Source: an uncultured Clostridia bacterium | Lineage (GTDB): Bacteria > Bacillota > Clostridia > UMGS1883 | Direction: 5' to 3' | DNA: 39,870 nucleotides | Assembly (NCBI GenBank): GCA_947630975.1 | Contig: CANRJP010000014.1 | Coordinates: 1-39,870, forward strand | Part shown: positions 38,739 to 39,870 of the stretch, one piece after another | How the letters are laid out: every line of letters begins with the position of its first letter | How positions within the stretch are numbered: the first letter of the stretch is position 1 | Program-made: the position numbers and the translations under genes | The notes under the pieces: generated by a model | Seen by the model: only the letters and a program-made list of their open reading frames with translations | Database searches by the model: none | What the model was told of the DNA's origin: nothing

Positions 38739-39446
38739 GTGAAAGAGTTCAACGAAATAATAAAAAGCCACAACAACATCGTGTTTTTCGGGGGAGCCGG
38801 CGTGTCCACCGAAAGCGGGATCCCCGACTTTCGCAGCGTGGACGGCCTGTACAACCAGAAGTACGACTTCCCGCCGGAAACGATCCTGTCCCACAGCTTC
38901 TTCCTGCGGCACACAGAGGAGTTTTACCGGTTCTACCAGGACAAGATGCTCTGTCTTGACGCAAAGCCAAACGTGACTCACACCGCTCTGGCCCGTCTGG
39001 AACGGGAAGGAAAGCTCCGAGCCGTGGTGACCCAGAACATAGACGGTCTGCACCAGATGGCCGGCAGCAAGCGTGTCTACGAGCTCCACGGCAGCGTCCA
39101 CCGGAATTACTGCACCAAATGCGGCAAGTTCCACGGGATAGAGGCCATAGTGAATTCCGACGGCGTCCCCCGCTGCGAGTGCGGGGGCGTGATAAAGCCC
39201 GACGTGGTGCTGTATGAGGAGCCCTTGGACGGGGACTGCGTGGACGGAGCAATAAGCGCCATTTCGGCGGCGGAAGTGCTCATCGTGGGCGGAACCTCGC
39301 TGACGGTGTACCCCGCCTCGGGCCTGATACGCTACTTCAACGGCGACAAGCTGGTGCTGATAAACAAGTCGGCCACGGATTATGACCGCTCCGCCGATCT
39401 GCTCATCAACGACAGTCTGGGGAGGGTATTTTCCGAGCTGGATTGA
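38739..39446 (+). CDS. NAD-dependent protein deacylase (sirtuin, Sir2/CobB family)
   Basis: 235 residues. The NAD-binding motif [16 protein letters not shown] starts near residue 18. TQNIDGLH (~98-105), the catalytic His117 in YELHGS, four zinc cysteines (125, 128, 146, 148) and [13 protein letters not shown] complete the core. It removes acyl groups from lysines using NAD. I start at GTG 38739, ten bases after AAAGGGAG; upstream in-frame codons lie in the promoter. Confidence 0.95.
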   Translation: MKEFNEIIKSHNNIVFFGGAGVSTESGIPDFRSVDGLYNQKYDFPPETILSHSFFLRHTEEFYRFYQDKMLCLDAKPNVTHTALARLEREGKLRAVVTQNIDGLHQMAGSKRVYELHGSVHRNYCTKCGKFHGIEAIVNSDGVPRCECGGVIKPDVVLYEEPLDGDCVDGAISAISAAEVLIVGGTSLTVYPASGLIRYFNGDKLVLINKSATDYDRSADLLINDSLGRVFSELD

Positions 39447-39458
39447 CGTTTGCCCACA

Positions 39459-39497
39459 AAAATAACCGGCCCTATCGGGTCGGTTATTTCTCTTTTC
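39459..39497. terminator. Bidirectional terminator between sirtuin and 5S rRNA
   Basis: AAATAACCG pairs with CGGTTATTT; A-run and T-run on opposite sides serve both convergent transcripts. Confidence 0.85.
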
Positions 39498-39498
39498 A

Positions 39499-39615
<117 letters not shown>

Positions 39616-39870
39616 AGCGTGACATCAGCCCTTTTCGGCCCGACACACACTCTATCTTTAAAAGTACCATTGGATCCCCCTCAAAAGCATCCCCTCTCAA
39701 TAGGGACCCCCGCAAAACGGCGAAGCCGCTTTTTCGGTAAGTATCCTTCCGCCGCCTTCCTCACAGCATTAACTTTCAGCAACGCCGTAAGGCCATCGAT
39801 CCAACGGAACGTTGGTACTCTCAAAATTGAATAATATTCTACTCCGGATTTTCTCTTAAACTCACTTTCT
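39616..39870 (-). other. Spacer upstream of 5S rRNA (23S-5S internal spacer)
   Basis: No tRNA or open frame is seen. The minus strand reads TTCAATTTTGAGAGTACCAA, a sequence type common in rRNA spacers, and has an AAAGCGGCTTCGCCGTTTT hairpin. The 23S gene should lie to the right of the window. Confidence 0.6.

Overview
The window looks like chromosome of a spore-forming (or recently spore-forming) Clostridia-type Firmicute, with GC-rich coding DNA and AT-rich intergenic DNA. Evidence for this is the yabP-yabQ-divIC-yabR block in the same order as in Bacillus subtilis, YpeB, a SpoVB-type flippase, an Rrf2 regulator, a CD1247-type protein beside efp, and GatCAB-dependent tRNA charging. An Oscillospirales/Ruminococcaceae placement is my inference from overall style and is not proven by any single gene.

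Layout. 1-0.75 kb: end of a secreted-protein gene, then a miniature toxin/antisense-RNA module. 0.8-4.5 kb (minus): a CNNM/CorC transporter and a polymerase-like membrane protein, preceded by a hemolysin III. 4.5-8.3 kb: a MITE, an Rrf2 regulator (+), then aroQ, a degenerate M24 peptidase, efp and a zinc-ribbon protein (all minus). 8.4-13.2 kb (+): rodA, an AEC transporter, an S24-like regulator and the yabP-yabQ-divIC-yabR block. 13.7-19.1 kb: a D,D-carboxypeptidase, feoB, two tRNAs (minus) and a SpoVB-like flippase. 19.3-21.9 kb: apgM (minus) and ypeB (+). 21.9-28.5 kb is accessory DNA: a decayed type III toxin-antitoxin locus, several small toxin/antisense modules, dispersed and tandem repeats, and a 1068-residue secreted protein followed by a 59-residue gene. 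28.5-34.5 kb (minus): a sugar transferase and an aspS::gatC fusion operon with gatA and gatB. 34.6-38.7 kb: a multi-hairpin element and a phage-like tail-fibre/holin cassette. 38.7-39.9 kb: a sirtuin, then a 5S rRNA on the minus strand that ends an rRNA operon lying to the right.

Two layers stand out. The first is a family of about 300-bp modules (four intact, one decayed, one antisense-only). Each intact module has a perfectly spaced promoter, a near-invariant leader, a 23-31 residue hydrophobic peptide, a shared bidirectional terminator, and a convergent small RNA with its own consensus promoter. Both RNAs begin with similar sequence, and the leader can pair with the terminator loop of the toxin mRNA. 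I infer a type I toxin-antitoxin family that is multiplying in this genome. The second is a repeat family (bodies with TACTGACGGGGCAG-type ends, flanked by runs of GGAATTA/GGAATGA heptads) that sits just downstream of many genes and carries or flanks the toxin modules.

Other notable points are an AspRS-GatC fusion, an M24 peptidase missing three of five metal ligands, an S24-like protein with Arg where the catalytic Lys should be, and a strong pseudoknot-repeat candidate for a type III antitoxin RNA next to a crippled toxin gene.
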